Positions 17,670 to 26,380 of a stretch of 64,000 nt of DNA are shown one piece after another. Position numbers and translations under genes: made by a program. The DNA lies in contig NZ_LIXI01000001.1 of assembly GCF_001905595.1 (NCBI RefSeq), forward strand, positions 620,001 to 684,000, given 5' to 3'. Origin of the DNA: Streptomyces sp. CB00316 (GTDB taxonomy: Bacteria; Actinomycetota; Actinomycetes; Streptomycetales; Streptomycetaceae). The notes under the pieces were generated by a model. That model did no database searches. It was not told where the DNA came from and saw only the letters and a list, made by a program, of their open reading frames with translations. How positions within the stretch are numbered: the first letter of the stretch is position 1; every line of letters starts with the position of its first letter.

Positions 17670-18113
17670 GTGGGTGAGCGGCTGATGCGGATCGGTGAGG
17701 TCTCCGGGCGCTCGGGTCTGTCCCTGCGCACGATCCGTCATTACGAGAGCGTCGGTGTGGTCGCTCCCAGTGGGCGCAGTCTGGGTGGTTTCCGTCTGTT
17801 CACGGAGTCGGAGGTGCGGCGGTTGGTGCTGGTGCGTCGGATGCGGCCGCTCGGGTTCTGTCTGGACGATGTGCGGGCGCTGCTCGATGTGCTGGACCGG
17901 CTTCCTGGCCGCGGTGGTCCGCTGCCGGAGAATGATGAGCAGGCGTGCGAGGAGTTGGTGGCGAAGTTGCGGAAGTACTGGGTGCGGGCCGATGCGCGGT
18001 GTGAGGACCTGCGCCGTGAGCTGGAGACGGCGGAGGCGTTCGCGCGTTCCCTCCATGAGCAGCTCGCTCACCTGCTGGATACGTCGGTGGCTGGATCGGA
18101 GGCGGCGCGGTGA
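17670..18113 (+). CDS. MerR-family regulator in operon with prfC
   Basis: A 147-residue MerR protein. The winged helix is at residues 6-75 (MRIGEVSGRSGLSLRTIRHY), followed by a long dimer helix (115-140). The only cysteines are C60 in the DNA-binding half and C121 in the dimer helix, and no metal-binding loop is evident, so the signal is unknown. I chose the GTG at 17670 because its N-terminus matches that of the paralogue at 23160-23561 (MAERQMQIGEV); an ATG at 17684 is possible. The stop overlaps the prfC start (GTGA), so the two are co-translated. The upstream palindrome suggests autoregulation. Confidence 0.85.
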   Translation: MGERLMRIGEVSGRSGLSLRTIRHYESVGVVAPSGRSLGGFRLFTESEVRRLVLVRRMRPLGFCLDDVRALLDVLDRLPGRGGPLPENDEQACEELVAKLRKYWVRADARCEDLRRELETAEAFARSLHEQLAHLLDTSVAGSEAAR

Positions 18114-19711
18114 ACGCCATGCGCGAGTGGGCCGCCGCTGAAGCGGCCCGGCGGCGTACGTTCGCGGTGATCAGTCACCCGGACGCGGGCAAGTCGACGC
18201 TGACCGAGGCGTTGGCGCTGCACGCGCACGCGATCACGTCGGCGGGGGCGGTGCACGGCAAGTCCGGGCGGCGGGGTGTGGCGTCGGACTGGATGGAGAT
18301 GGAGAAGGCCCGTGGTATCTCCGTGACCTCCGCCGTCCTGCAGTTCGCCTATCGGGACTGCGTGCTGAACCTGCTGGACACTCCTGGGCACGCGGACTTC
18401 TCCGAGGACACCTACCGGGTGCTGGCGGCCGTGGACTGCGCGGTCATGCTGATCGACGCGGCCAAAGGTTTGGAGGAGCAGACGCGTAAGCTCTTCGACG
18501 TCTGCCGGCACCGGGGCATCCCCGTGATCACGTTCATCAACAAGTGGGACCGGCCCGGCCGGGAGGCCCTGGAGCTGCTGGACGAGATCGAGCGCGAGTT
18601 CCGGCTCAAGCCCACCCCGGTGAACTGGCCGGTCGGCACCTCCGGCTACCTGCGCGGCCTGGTCGACGTACGCGAGCCGGAGCGGATGCTCCGCTACACC
18701 CGTACCCCCGGCGGCGCGCACGAAGCCGCCGAAGAGGTCGTTCCCGCCGAGCGGGCCGCGTTCGAGGAGGGCGCCGACTGGCAGCAGGCGGTGGAGGAGC
18801 TCCAGCTGCTGGAGGCGGACGGTGCCGGCTTCGACCAAGCCTCGTTCCTGGCGGGCGGCTCCACGCCGGTCTTCTTCGGCGCGGCGGTCTCCAACATCGG
18901 CGTACGGCTGCTCCTGGACGCCATCGTCGACCTCGCCCCGCCCCCGGGGCCGCGGCAACTGGAAGGCGGCGGCAGCAGGCCCGTCGACGCACCCTTCTCC
19001 GGGCTCGTGTTCAAGGTGCAGGCGAACATGGACCCGGCCCACCGGGACCGGATCGCCTTCCTGCGGGTGTGCTCGGGCGTCTTCGAAAGAGGCGCGACCG
19101 TCACCCGCGCCGCGTCCGGAAAGCCGTTCGCCACCAAGTACGCCCACAGCGTCTTCGGCCAGGACCGCTCCATGGTCGACACCGCCTACCCGGGCGACGT
19201 CGTCGGACTGATCAACGCCGCGGCCCTGCGCGTCGGCGACACCCTCTACGACGGGCCGCCGGCCCTGTTCCCGCCCATGCCGACCTTCGCCCCAGAACAC
19301 TTCGCGGTCGTACGGCCGGTCGACATCAGCCGCTCCAAGCAGTTCCGCCGCGGCATCGCCCAGCTGGACGAGGAGGGCGTCGTGCAGGTCCTCGTGAGTG
19401 ACACACGCGGGGACCAGGCACCGGTCCTGGCGGCGGTGGGGCCGATGCAGTTCGACGTCGTCTCCGCCCGGATGGCCGGGGAGTTCTCCGCACCCGTCCG
19501 CCTGGAGATGCTGCCCTATCACCTGGCGCGGGCCACCGACGCCGCCGGAGCGGACACCCTCAACCGCTCCCAGCTGGTCAAGGGCGAGGCGCTGACCAGG
19601 ATCCGCGACAAAGCGCAGCTCGCGCTGTTCCCCGACCGCTGGCAGGCGAACTCCTTCCGGCGGCAGTTCCCCGACGCCAGCCTCGGCACCCTCCTCGCCG
19701 CCCACGAATAG
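18110..19711 (+). CDS. prfC: Peptide chain release factor 3 (RF3)
   Basis: A 533-residue translational GTPase that removes RF1/RF2 from the ribosome after termination. The GTP motifs are complete: G1 SHPDAGKST (22-30), switch region ARGISVTS, G3 DTPGHADF, G4 NKWD. The beta-barrel and C-terminal domains follow at full family length. The start is GTG, inside the stop of the preceding merR gene. Placing RF3 under a MerR-type regulator is unusual and suggests stress-induced expression of a termination or quality-control factor. Base composition is like the neighbours. Confidence 0.95.
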   Translation: MNAMREWAAAEAARRRTFAVISHPDAGKSTLTEALALHAHAITSAGAVHGKSGRRGVASDWMEMEKARGISVTSAVLQFAYRDCVLNLLDTPGHADFSEDTYRVLAAVDCAVMLIDAAKGLEEQTRKLFDVCRHRGIPVITFINKWDRPGREALELLDEIEREFRLKPTPVNWPVGTSGYLRGLVDVREPERMLRYTRTPGGAHEAAEEVVPAERAAFEEGADWQQAVEELQLLEADGAGFDQASFLAGGSTPVFFGAAVSNIGVRLLLDAIVDLAPPPGPRQLEGGGSRPVDAPFSGLVFKVQANMDPAHRDRIAFLRVCSGVFERGATVTRAASGKPFATKYAHSVFGQDRSMVDTAYPGDVVGLINAAALRVGDTLYDGPPALFPPMPTFAPEHFAVVRPVDISRSKQFRRGIAQLDEEGVVQVLVSDTRGDQAPVLAAVGPMQFDVVSARMAGEFSAPVRLEMLPYHLARATDAAGADTLNRSQLVKGEALTRIRDKAQLALFPDRWQANSFRRQFPDASLGTLLAAHE

Positions 19712-20022
19712 CACACCTGCCGAAGGCGGCAGGAGCCGAAGGCAGGGGCCTCTGGGGACCCTGGCCCGGGAGGGGGGCCACACCTCACCCTGGGAGAGAG
19801 TGGGCGACTGTCATGCAGAGCCTGCGCGAAGGGGCTTTCCGCGAGCCTCGCCCGCCCGCTCCCGCTTGGCCAGGGGTGTTGCCCCACGGCTCCGTCCGAA
19901 TCGTCGGCCGGGATGCCGTAGATCCACGTGGCGTCGGAGAGGGCGGACACCGGGGCAGGGGGCGGGAGAGCGCAGTCAGGAGCGTTGCGGTGCGCGCCGA
20001 CCGGCGAATCCAGGCAGGATGG
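19712..20022. other. Intergenic region between convergent genes
   Basis: About 310 bases with no credible gene. CCTGCC (19716-19721) and GGCAGG (19728-19733) can form a small hairpin just after prfC, but no T-run follows, so it is only a weak terminator candidate. Confidence 0.4.
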
Positions 20023-20763
20023 TCAGGCCTTTGGTTCCGGTGCGCTGCCCGTCATGGCCACGTAGATGGTGTTGGTCGAGGTGCCGCCTCGCAGCGGATT
20101 GGGGAACTCCACCACGTGGGCGGCGGCGCTCTGGAAGCCGTCGGCGAGCAGGGAGACGAAGTCGTCGTCCGGCGGGTCGTTGGACCACAGGGCGAAGACG
20201 CCTCCGGGGTGGAGAAGGCGGCAGAGGGCGCTCAGGCCCTCCGGCCGGTAGAGAGCGGCATGGCTCGAGTGCAGCACGTGACGGGGGGAGTGGTCGACGT
20301 CCAGCAGGATGGCGTGGAACAGGCGGCCCTCGGCTTGCGGGTCCAGCCCGTGGCCCTCCCGCACCATGGCGAAGAAGTCACCGTGCACCAGCCGGCAGCG
20401 GTCGTCCGAGCCGAGCGCGGTGCCGAGCGGTACCAGGCCGCGTCGGTGCCAGTCGATGACCTCGCCGAGGGTGTCGACGACGATCAGGGAGCGGACGCCC
20501 GGCTCCTCCAGTGCGGCATGTGCCGTGTACCCGAGGCCGAGGCCGCCGACGGCGACATCGAGGCCGGGGCGGTGCGCGAGCGGGGCGAGGCCCAGCCTGG
20601 CGAGGGCGATCTCGCCCTCGGTGAAGAGGCTGGACATCAGGAACTCGTCCCCGAGCTTCACCTCGTACACGTCGGCTCCCGACAACGGGTCGCGTCGGCG
20701 CCGCAAGCTGATGTCGCCGATCGGTGTCGGCTTCCAGTCGAGTTCCTCGAAGCGGGTGGTCAT
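20023..20763 (-). CDS. Spermidine synthase-like (aminopropyltransferase-fold) protein
   Basis: A 246-residue protein with a class I methyltransferase-type Rossmann fold. The nucleotide loop is VAVGGLGLGYTAHAAL (near 70-85), an acidic residue ends the next strand (VVDTLGEVIDW), and LLDVDHSP matches the spermidine synthase active-site strand. The N-terminal segment (FEELDWKPTPIGDISLRRRR) is typical of a Streptomyces family often annotated as spermidine synthase. The real substrate is not established. It lies 32 bases downstream of the RNase J gene on the same strand and is probably cotranscribed. Confidence 0.75.
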   Translation of the reverse strand: MTTRFEELDWKPTPIGDISLRRRRDPLSGADVYEVKLGDEFLMSSLFTEGEIALARLGLAPLAHRPGLDVAVGGLGLGYTAHAALEEPGVRSLIVVDTLGEVIDWHRRGLVPLGTALGSDDRCRLVHGDFFAMVREGHGLDPQAEGRLFHAILLDVDHSPRHVLHSSHAALYRPEGLSALCRLLHPGGVFALWSNDPPDDDFVSLLADGFQSAAAHVVEFPNPLRGGTSTNTIYVAMTGSAPEPKA

Positions 20764-20795
20764 GGTGGGGGTCTCCTCCGGTCGGCGGCGCGATG

Positions 20796-22481
20796 TCAGG
20801 CGTCGATGACGACGGGGATGATCAGGGGCTTGCGGCGGTGGCTGCGGAAGGCCCAGGAGGCGACGGCGCGAGCGATGCGCTGTTCGAGCTGGTGGTGGTC
20901 GCCGATGCCCTCTTGCGCCGCTGCGGCCAGGGTCTTCTCGATGAGCGGGATCACGGGCTCGAAGGTGGTGTCGTCGTGCTCGAATCCGCGAGCGAGGAAG
21001 TCGGGCGCCTCCGCGAGTGCTCCGGTGTCGGTGTCGACGATCGCCACGATGGTGACGACGCCCTCCTCCGCGAGGACGCGGCGGTCCTTCAGGGACGCCT
21101 CGGTCGCGCCGCCGACCGTCATGCCGTCGACGTACACGTAGCCGGCGGGGACCTTTCCGGTGATCGAGGCGCGCCCGTCGACGAGGTCGACGACGACGCC
21201 GTCCTCGGCGATGATCACGCGGTCCGGTGAGACGCCTGTACGGATGGCGAGGTCGGCGTTGGCCCGCATGTGCTTCCACTCGCCGTGGACGGGCATGACA
21301 TGGCGGGGCTTGACGATGTTGTAGCAGTACACGAGTTCACCGGCGCTGGCGTGGCCGGAGACGTGGACCTTGGCGTTGCCCTTGTGGACGACGTTGGCGC
21401 CCCAGCGGGTCAGCCCGTTGATCACCCGGTAGATGGCGTTCTCGTTGCCCGGGATGAGGGAGCTGGCGAGCAGGACGGTGTCGCCCTGACCGATACGGAT
21501 CGAGTGATCGCGGTTGGCCATGCGGGAGAGGGCGGCCATCGGTTCGCCCTGGGAGCCCGTGCAGACCAGGGTGATCTTGTGGTCGGGCAGCTTCTCCAGC
21601 TCCCTTGCCTCGACCACGAGGCCCGGCGGCGTCCTCAGATAGCCCAGTTCGCGGGCGATGCCCATGTTGCGGACCATGGACCGGCCCACGAAGGCGACTT
21701 TGCGTCCGTGCTGGTGTGCGGCGTCGAGAACCTGCTGGATGCGGTGGACGTGGCTGGCGAAGCTGGAGACGATGACCCGGCGCGGGGCGGTCCGCATGAC
21801 GTGCTCGATGGCGGGGTTCAGCTCGCGCTCGGATGTGGTGAAACCGGGCACCTCGGCGTTGGTGGAGTCGGTGAGGAACAGGTCGACGCCCTCCTCGCCG
21901 AGCCGGGCGAAGGCGCGCAGGTCGGTGATGCGGTCGTCCAGCGGGAACTGGTCCATCTTGAAGTCACCGGTGTGCAGGACCATCCCGGCACCGGTGCGGA
22001 TGGCGACCGCGAGGCCGTCGGGGATGGAGTGGTTGACCGCCACGAACTCACAGCCGAAGGGCCCGAAGTCGCGCCGGTCCCCTTCCTTCACCCGCACCGT
22101 CGTGGGCTTGATGTGGTGCTCCTTGAGCTTGGCCTCAAGGAAGGCGAGCGTCAGCTTCGAGCCGATGACCGGGATGTCCCGGCGTTCTCGCAGGAGGTAG
22201 GGCACGCCGCCGATGTGGTCCTCGTGTCCGTGGGTGAGGACCACCCCGACGACATCGTGCAGACGGTCCCGGATCGAGGTGAAGTCGGGCAGGATCACGT
22301 CGACGCCGGGCTGGGTCTCCTCGGGGAACAGCACGCCGCAGTCGACGATCAGCAGTTTGCCGGCGTACTCGAAGACGGTCATGTTGCGGCCGATCTCTCC
22401 GAGACCGCCCAGGGCGACGACTCTCAGCCCTCCCGGGGCCAGAGGAGGGGCGGGCTTCAGATCAGGATGTGGATGGCTCAT
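20796..22481 (-). CDS. rnj: Ribonuclease J
   Basis: A 561-residue metallo-beta-lactamase/beta-CASP nuclease that processes and degrades RNA. The zinc motif is HGHEDH (84-89), further ligands lie in HTGDFKMD, and the beta-CASP motifs are complete (SSFASHVHRIQQ, TGSQGEP, SGHASAGE, PVHGEW). The C-terminal oligomerisation domain is present. The usual dap-gene neighbours of the housekeeping streptomycete RNase J are absent; here it lies with an aminopropyltransferase-like gene, so it may be a second copy. That needs the rest of the genome. Confidence 0.93.
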   Translation of the reverse strand: MSHPHPDLKPAPPLAPGGLRVVALGGLGEIGRNMTVFEYAGKLLIVDCGVLFPEETQPGVDVILPDFTSIRDRLHDVVGVVLTHGHEDHIGGVPYLLRERRDIPVIGSKLTLAFLEAKLKEHHIKPTTVRVKEGDRRDFGPFGCEFVAVNHSIPDGLAVAIRTGAGMVLHTGDFKMDQFPLDDRITDLRAFARLGEEGVDLFLTDSTNAEVPGFTTSERELNPAIEHVMRTAPRRVIVSSFASHVHRIQQVLDAAHQHGRKVAFVGRSMVRNMGIARELGYLRTPPGLVVEARELEKLPDHKITLVCTGSQGEPMAALSRMANRDHSIRIGQGDTVLLASSLIPGNENAIYRVINGLTRWGANVVHKGNAKVHVSGHASAGELVYCYNIVKPRHVMPVHGEWKHMRANADLAIRTGVSPDRVIIAEDGVVVDLVDGRASITGKVPAGYVYVDGMTVGGATEASLKDRRVLAEEGVVTIVAIVDTDTGALAEAPDFLARGFEHDDTTFEPVIPLIEKTLAAAAQEGIGDHHQLEQRIARAVASWAFRSHRRKPLIIPVVIDA

Positions 22482-22509
22482 ACGCTGACGCTACCGGAGA
22501 GTTGCGGGG

Positions 22510-22659
22510 ATGATCCATTATGGGGCGGGACTCAGCCTGCCTCACGACCCACGCGAAGAGGGGGGGACGGCGCTCGGGACCAGCCACGTTGAAGCCGATC
22601 GTGAGGAAACGCTGGTGGATTCGCTCGCCGCTCTCCTGGACGAGGCTGCAGCGCAGTAG
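22510..22659 (+). CDS. Possible small protein, 49 residues
   Basis: An ATG at 22510 opens a 50-codon frame that ends EETLVDSLAALLDEAAAQ, an amphipathic helical tail resembling the C-terminus of a real cytosolic protein. The preceding GCGGGG is a poor ribosome site. It may be a small gene or the decayed end of a larger one. No family is recognised. Confidence 0.25.
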   Translation: MIHYGAGLSLPHDPREEGGTALGTSHVEADREETLVDSLAALLDEAAAQ

Positions 22660-23159
22660 GCACTTCGACGGGCCGGCGAAGCTCGAATGGAAGCCCTTCA
22701 CCCGCAGAGGACGTCATCGCCGCCACTCGCCACTGGGCGCAGGTCGGAATGGTTTTTCGTCCCGACCGAGAATCTGGACGCCCCCCGCCCTCGGGCTCAG
22801 GCGCCGCTGTCCCGTGAGGCCAGGTTGGTGTCGGCCGCGTTCCCATCGGCTGTCAGCTTCGCGAGCCGGCACCTCGCAACGAGTCGACGGGCGGTCGTCC
22901 GCGCGGACTGAGGTCGCGGAGCGCTCGGTCCGGCGGGGGAGGGCAGCACGCGGGACCAGGTGTCGGTGACGCCGCCGTTCCCTTCGGGGGTGTGCGCGAC
23001 CGCCCCGCTGGGGCAGGCTGCGCGAAAGGCGAGACGCGTGGCGTCGGGGCGCACAGCCGGTGAACCGCATCCCTCGTCGTCATCGATGCCAGTCGCATGT
23101 CCGCAGCGGGGCGAGGTATGGATCAGGGAGGACTTGCATACCGTCCCGAGGCCGGGCCG
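22660..23159. other. 500-base stretch without a recognised gene
   Basis: Frames here are short or lack conserved features on both strands. I see no repeats, RNA structure of note or promoter. It could be decayed coding DNA. Confidence 0.4.
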
Positions 23160-23561
23160 TCAGGAATTCCGGGCGTTGAGCCTGCGGCGCAGTGTGGCGG
23201 CGAAGTCTTCGGCGGCCATGAGCTGAGCGCGCAGCGTCTCGCAGCGCGCGTCGGCCACTTTCCGGTAGGAGCCCAGCCGCTCATGCAGGCGCTCCCGCTC
23301 CTCGGCTGTAGGCGCGTCGTCGGCTGCGATGCGGTCGACGATCTCCAGAAGGTCCCGCATCTCCTCCAGTGAGAAGTCCAGCGGCTTCATACGACGGATC
23401 ACCATCAGGCGGTCGACGTCCGTCTCGGTGTACAGGCGGAAACCTCCCTTGCTGCGGGCGGAGGGGATGACCAGGCCGACTTCCTCGTAGTGCCGGATCG
23501 TGCGCAGCGACAAGCCGGTCCGCTCAGCCACCTCACCGATCTGCATCTGCCGCTCTGCCAT
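23160..23561 (-). CDS. MerR-family regulator divergent from sulP
   Basis: A 133-residue MerR protein closely similar to the one at 17670-18113: both have LSLRTIRHYE.VG.V.PS.RS.GGFRL in the DNA-binding half and a matching dimer helix with ADARCE. The ATG at 23561 has a GGAGG site a few bases upstream; an extended start at 23621 is unlikely. It is divergent from the SulP transporter and shares the 16-base palindrome with the merR-prfC operon, so the two regulators may bind each other's sites. The effector is unknown. Confidence 0.87.
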   Translation of the reverse strand: MAERQMQIGEVAERTGLSLRTIRHYEEVGLVIPSARSKGGFRLYTETDVDRLMVIRRMKPLDFSLEEMRDLLEIVDRIAADDAPTAEERERLHERLGSYRKVADARCETLRAQLMAAEDFAATLRRRLNARNS

Positions 23562-23938
23562 CTCCGCGCCTGCCTCCTCTATAAACCGGCTGCTCTTCGA
23601 TCGTTCGAAGGGAACCAGCATACGTGTCCATAATCACATGATCCGCAGACGTGTTTACCTGCATTTCACAAGCCGCAACTCGCACTCTGCCTTGACGTCA
23701 GGGTACGATTTTCAGTGAGCCGAGACCGCTGGGCAGACCTCGCTGACGCTTGAGCCCCGGCCAGGGCCTCACGGCTTATCGGGCAATGATGCCCGACTGT
23801 CGGCCACGAAGGCTGCCGCCCGATCAGGCAGAGCCCTATCGGCGCCGGGCTGCCGGGATTCCGCCCCCTGTGTGGAGTCGAGAACGATGCGTGCGTGTCC
23901 AGACCGGTGGATGTGTGCGCCCGAACAGAAACGGTTGC
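23562..23938. other. MerR-sulP intergenic region
   Basis: This 377-base region contains the operator at 23686-23706 and the long 5' leader of sulP. A strong GGAG (23874-23877) lies ahead of an ATG at 23887 whose frame overlaps sulP out of register, beginning MRACPDRWMCAPEQKRLHVY. That could be a regulatory upstream ORF, or the GGAG may serve an in-frame GTG start of SulP at 23891. Confidence 0.4.
23686..23706. promoter_or_regulatory. Palindromic MerR operator, copy 2
   Basis: CCTTGACGTCAGGGTA (23690-23705) is the exact reverse complement of the inner 16 bases of the site at 17601-17620. It sits between divergent merR and sulP genes and overlaps a TTGACG that could act as a -35 element. Confidence 0.7.
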
Positions 23939-25441
23939 ATGTCTACACCGCTGTCCGCAGCTCCCAAGCTGCGTATGTCCAAGCCGGACTGGCTCGCTTC
24001 CCCGAAGGTCTTCCGCACCGAGGTGCTGGCCGGCCTCGTCGTTGCCCTGGCGTTGATCCCCGAGGCGATCTCCTTCTCGATCATCGCGGGCGTCGACCCG
24101 GCCATCGGCCTGTTCGCCTCCTTCACGATGGCCGTGGTCATCTCGATCGTGGGTGGCCGCAAGGCCATGATCTCCGCGGCCACCGGTGCCATGGCCCTGG
24201 TCATCGCACCGCTCAACCACGAGTACGGGCTCGGTTACCTGATCGCCGCCGTCATCCTCGGCGGCCTGATGCAGATGGCGATGGGCGCGCTCGGGGTGGC
24301 CAAGCTGATGCGGTTCGTCCCGCGCTCGGTGATGGTCGGCTTTGTCAACGCCCTCGCCATCCTGATCTTCATGGCGCAGGTGCCCGAGATGCGGGACGTC
24401 CCGTGGGCCGTCTACCCGCTGATCATCGGCGGTCTGGCCCTCATGGTGTTCTTCCCGAAGATCACCACGGTGATCCCGGCACCCCTGGTCGCCATCGTCA
24501 CACTGACCGTGATCACCGTCGCCGCCGGCATCGCCGTCCCCAACGTCGGCGACAAGGGCGACCTCCCGTCCTCGCTGCCCGTCCCCGGTCTGCCCGATGT
24601 GCCGTTCACCATGGACACCCTCACCATCATCGCCCCGTACGCCTTCGCGTTCGCGCTGGTGGGGCTGATGGAGTCGCTGATGACCGCGAAGCTCGTCGAC
24701 GACATCACCGACACCCACTCCAACAAGACCCGAGAGTCCATCGGCCAGGGCATCGCCAACATCGTCACCGGGTTCTTCGGCGGCATGGGCGGCTGCGCCA
24801 TGATCGGCCAGACCATGATCAACGTGAAGACGTCCGGCGCCCGGACCCGCCTCTCCACCTTCCTCGCCGGTACCTTCCTGATGGTCCTGTGCATCGCGTT
24901 CGGCCCGATCGTGTCGGACATCCCGATGGCCGCTCTCGTCGCGGTGATGATCCTGGTCTCCTTCGCCACCTTCGACTGGCACTCCATCCAGCCCAAGACG
25001 CTCAAGCGGATGCCGGTCGGTGAGACGACCGTCATGGTCGTCACCGTCGCGGCGGTGGTGGCCACCCACAACCTCGCCATCGGTGTCGTTCTCGGCTGCA
25101 TCACCGCGATGGTGATCTTCGCGAAGCGGGTCGCCCACATCGCCGAGGTCTCCGGGGTCGTCGACCCGGACGGCAACCAGGTCGTCTACGCGGTCACCGG
25201 GGAACTGTTCTTCGCCTCCTCCAACGACCTCGTCTACCAGTTCAACTACAAGGACGACCCCGACGACGTCGTCATCGACCTCTCCGGAACGCACATCTGG
25301 GACGCCTCCTCCGTCGCCGCCCTGGATGCCATCGAGACCAAGTACGCCCAGCGCGGCAAGAAGGTCACGATCATCGGCCTCAACAAGGCCAGTGCCGAGA
25401 TGCACGGCAAGCTCGCCGGCCAGCTCACCGCCGGCCACTGA
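23939..25441 (+). CDS. SulP-family anion transporter with STAS domain
   Basis: A 500-residue inner membrane protein with the SulP fold: a long run of hydrophobic segments from about residue 20 to 375, including ALALIPEAISFSIIAGVDP at the start of the transport core, and a cytoplasmic STAS domain (about 400-500, VVIDLSGTHIWDASSVAALD). Members carry sulfate, bicarbonate or other anions; the substrate is not readable. No carbonic anhydrase or cys gene is adjacent. I used the ATG at 23939, though its ribosome site is weak; a GTG at 23891 in the same frame is possible. Control is likely by the divergent MerR. Confidence 0.9.
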   Translation: MSTPLSAAPKLRMSKPDWLASPKVFRTEVLAGLVVALALIPEAISFSIIAGVDPAIGLFASFTMAVVISIVGGRKAMISAATGAMALVIAPLNHEYGLGYLIAAVILGGLMQMAMGALGVAKLMRFVPRSVMVGFVNALAILIFMAQVPEMRDVPWAVYPLIIGGLALMVFFPKITTVIPAPLVAIVTLTVITVAAGIAVPNVGDKGDLPSSLPVPGLPDVPFTMDTLTIIAPYAFAFALVGLMESLMTAKLVDDITDTHSNKTRESIGQGIANIVTGFFGGMGGCAMIGQTMINVKTSGARTRLSTFLAGTFLMVLCIAFGPIVSDIPMAALVAVMILVSFATFDWHSIQPKTLKRMPVGETTVMVVTVAAVVATHNLAIGVVLGCITAMVIFAKRVAHIAEVSGVVDPDGNQVVYAVTGELFFASSNDLVYQFNYKDDPDDVVIDLSGTHIWDASSVAALDAIETKYAQRGKKVTIIGLNKASAEMHGKLAGQLTAGH

Positions 25442-25453
25442 GAAGACCGATAC

Positions 25454-25502
25454 AAGCCGCCCCTGACCGCCCCGGCAGCGGACCGCGTACGGGGGCGGCT
25501 TT
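25454..25502 (+). terminator. Intrinsic terminator after sulP
   Basis: AAGCCGCCCC (25454-25463) pairs with GGGGCGGCTT (25493-25502), forming a ten-base stem with T residues at the end, 13 bases after the sulP stop. Confidence 0.6.
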
Positions 25503-25975
25503 GCCGTGCGAGGGCTTGCCCCGGGCGTGCGTCGTCCACAGATTGCGCGCCGGACTCCGTAACGCAGTCGGTACCGCCTTGGGGAAGGTGCTGCCGGTGT
25601 GCTCGCTTCCGCGCGACAGTTCGTGCGTGCGGCGCAGCAGCGGCCATCGACCCTCCGGCTGTGAGGTGGCGGAGAGTAATCGACTCTCTCGTTCCACGGA
25701 TCACCTGCTCTACACGACGCGTACTCGAAGCATCCTGTTCGGCGAGCGTGATCGTCCCGTCGGACCGTTCGGTCCACACGTGCATCTGCGTGGCCAGATC
25801 GGTTGACTTGAGCCGCTGCGGGAGCTGATAGGTGTGTGAACTGGGTGTGCCTGTCGGCGCCTTCCGGTCACACAGGCGTTCCGATCGCGGAAGAGGCTGG
25901 CGCCAAGTGGCCAGTACGATGCCTCCTCGACGCTCGTACCGGTTCGGGGCGGCGGAACGGAGAGGGGGCCGCGCC
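25503..25975. other. Intergenic region, doubtful coding traces
   Basis: No gene is called. On the minus strand about 25690-25830 reads like protein (for example MHVWTERSDGTITLAEQD), but without a start and with modest codon bias. It may be a decayed gene. The promoter for the BlaI/M56 pair must lie at the right end. Confidence 0.35.
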
Positions 25976-26377
25976 ATGGTTGACGGCACGGAGACGGCGA
26001 GCCCGGATGGACGCGGTCGCAGGCGCCAGGGCGAACTTGAGATGCAGGTGTTGTCGGTGCTCGGCTCGGCACCGGGCCCGGTGGCTGCCGCGTGGGTGCA
26101 GAAACAGCTCGGCGGCAATCTGGCGTACACCACGGTCATCACGATCCTGACCAGGCTGTACGCGAAGAAGGCGGTGGCCCGCACCAGGGCCGGCCGGTCC
26201 TTCGAGTGGACGCCGGTGGCGGACGGGGCCGGTCTGGTGGCCATGCGCATGCGCAAGCTGCTCGACAACCAGAAGGACCGCGATGCGGTGCTCTCCAGTT
26301 TCGTGTCCTCTCTGTCCTCACACGACGAGCAGCTCCTGCGCTCCCTCCTCAACGAAGCTGATGATCCGGAGCGTTGA
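25976..26377 (+). CDS. BlaI/MecI-type transcriptional repressor
   Basis: A 133-residue winged-helix repressor. The core reads GELEMQVLSVLGSAPGPVAAAWVQ, then AYTTVITILTRLYAKKAVAR, which is the BlaI recognition-helix pattern. The C-terminal helices for dimerisation are present (RKLLDNQKDRDAVLSSFVSS). It is followed after three bases by an M56-type membrane peptidase, the usual sensor partner, which cleaves the repressor on an envelope signal. No beta-lactamase or PBP gene is next to them, so the target is elsewhere or the pair regulates itself. Confidence 0.9.
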   Translation: MVDGTETASPDGRGRRRQGELEMQVLSVLGSAPGPVAAAWVQKQLGGNLAYTTVITILTRLYAKKAVARTRAGRSFEWTPVADGAGLVAMRMRKLLDNQKDRDAVLSSFVSSLSSHDEQLLRSLLNEADDPER

Positions 26378-26380
26378 CCG

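Noticed and set aside
19813..21141. Long rightward frame over the aminopropyltransferase and RNase J genes
   Set aside because: It is antisense to two recognised proteins and shows no conserved motif.
23887..23960. Cysteine-containing leader peptide ahead of sulP
   Set aside because: The ATG at 23887 has a good ribosome site, but its frame does not stop before sulP and overlaps it for about 1.1 kb, so it is not a compact leader; it is only mentioned in the intergenic entry.
23666..25777. Long open frame opposite sulP on the minus strand
   Set aside because: It is antisense to a clear SulP protein and has Asp/Gly/His-rich low-complexity composition typical of shadow frames.
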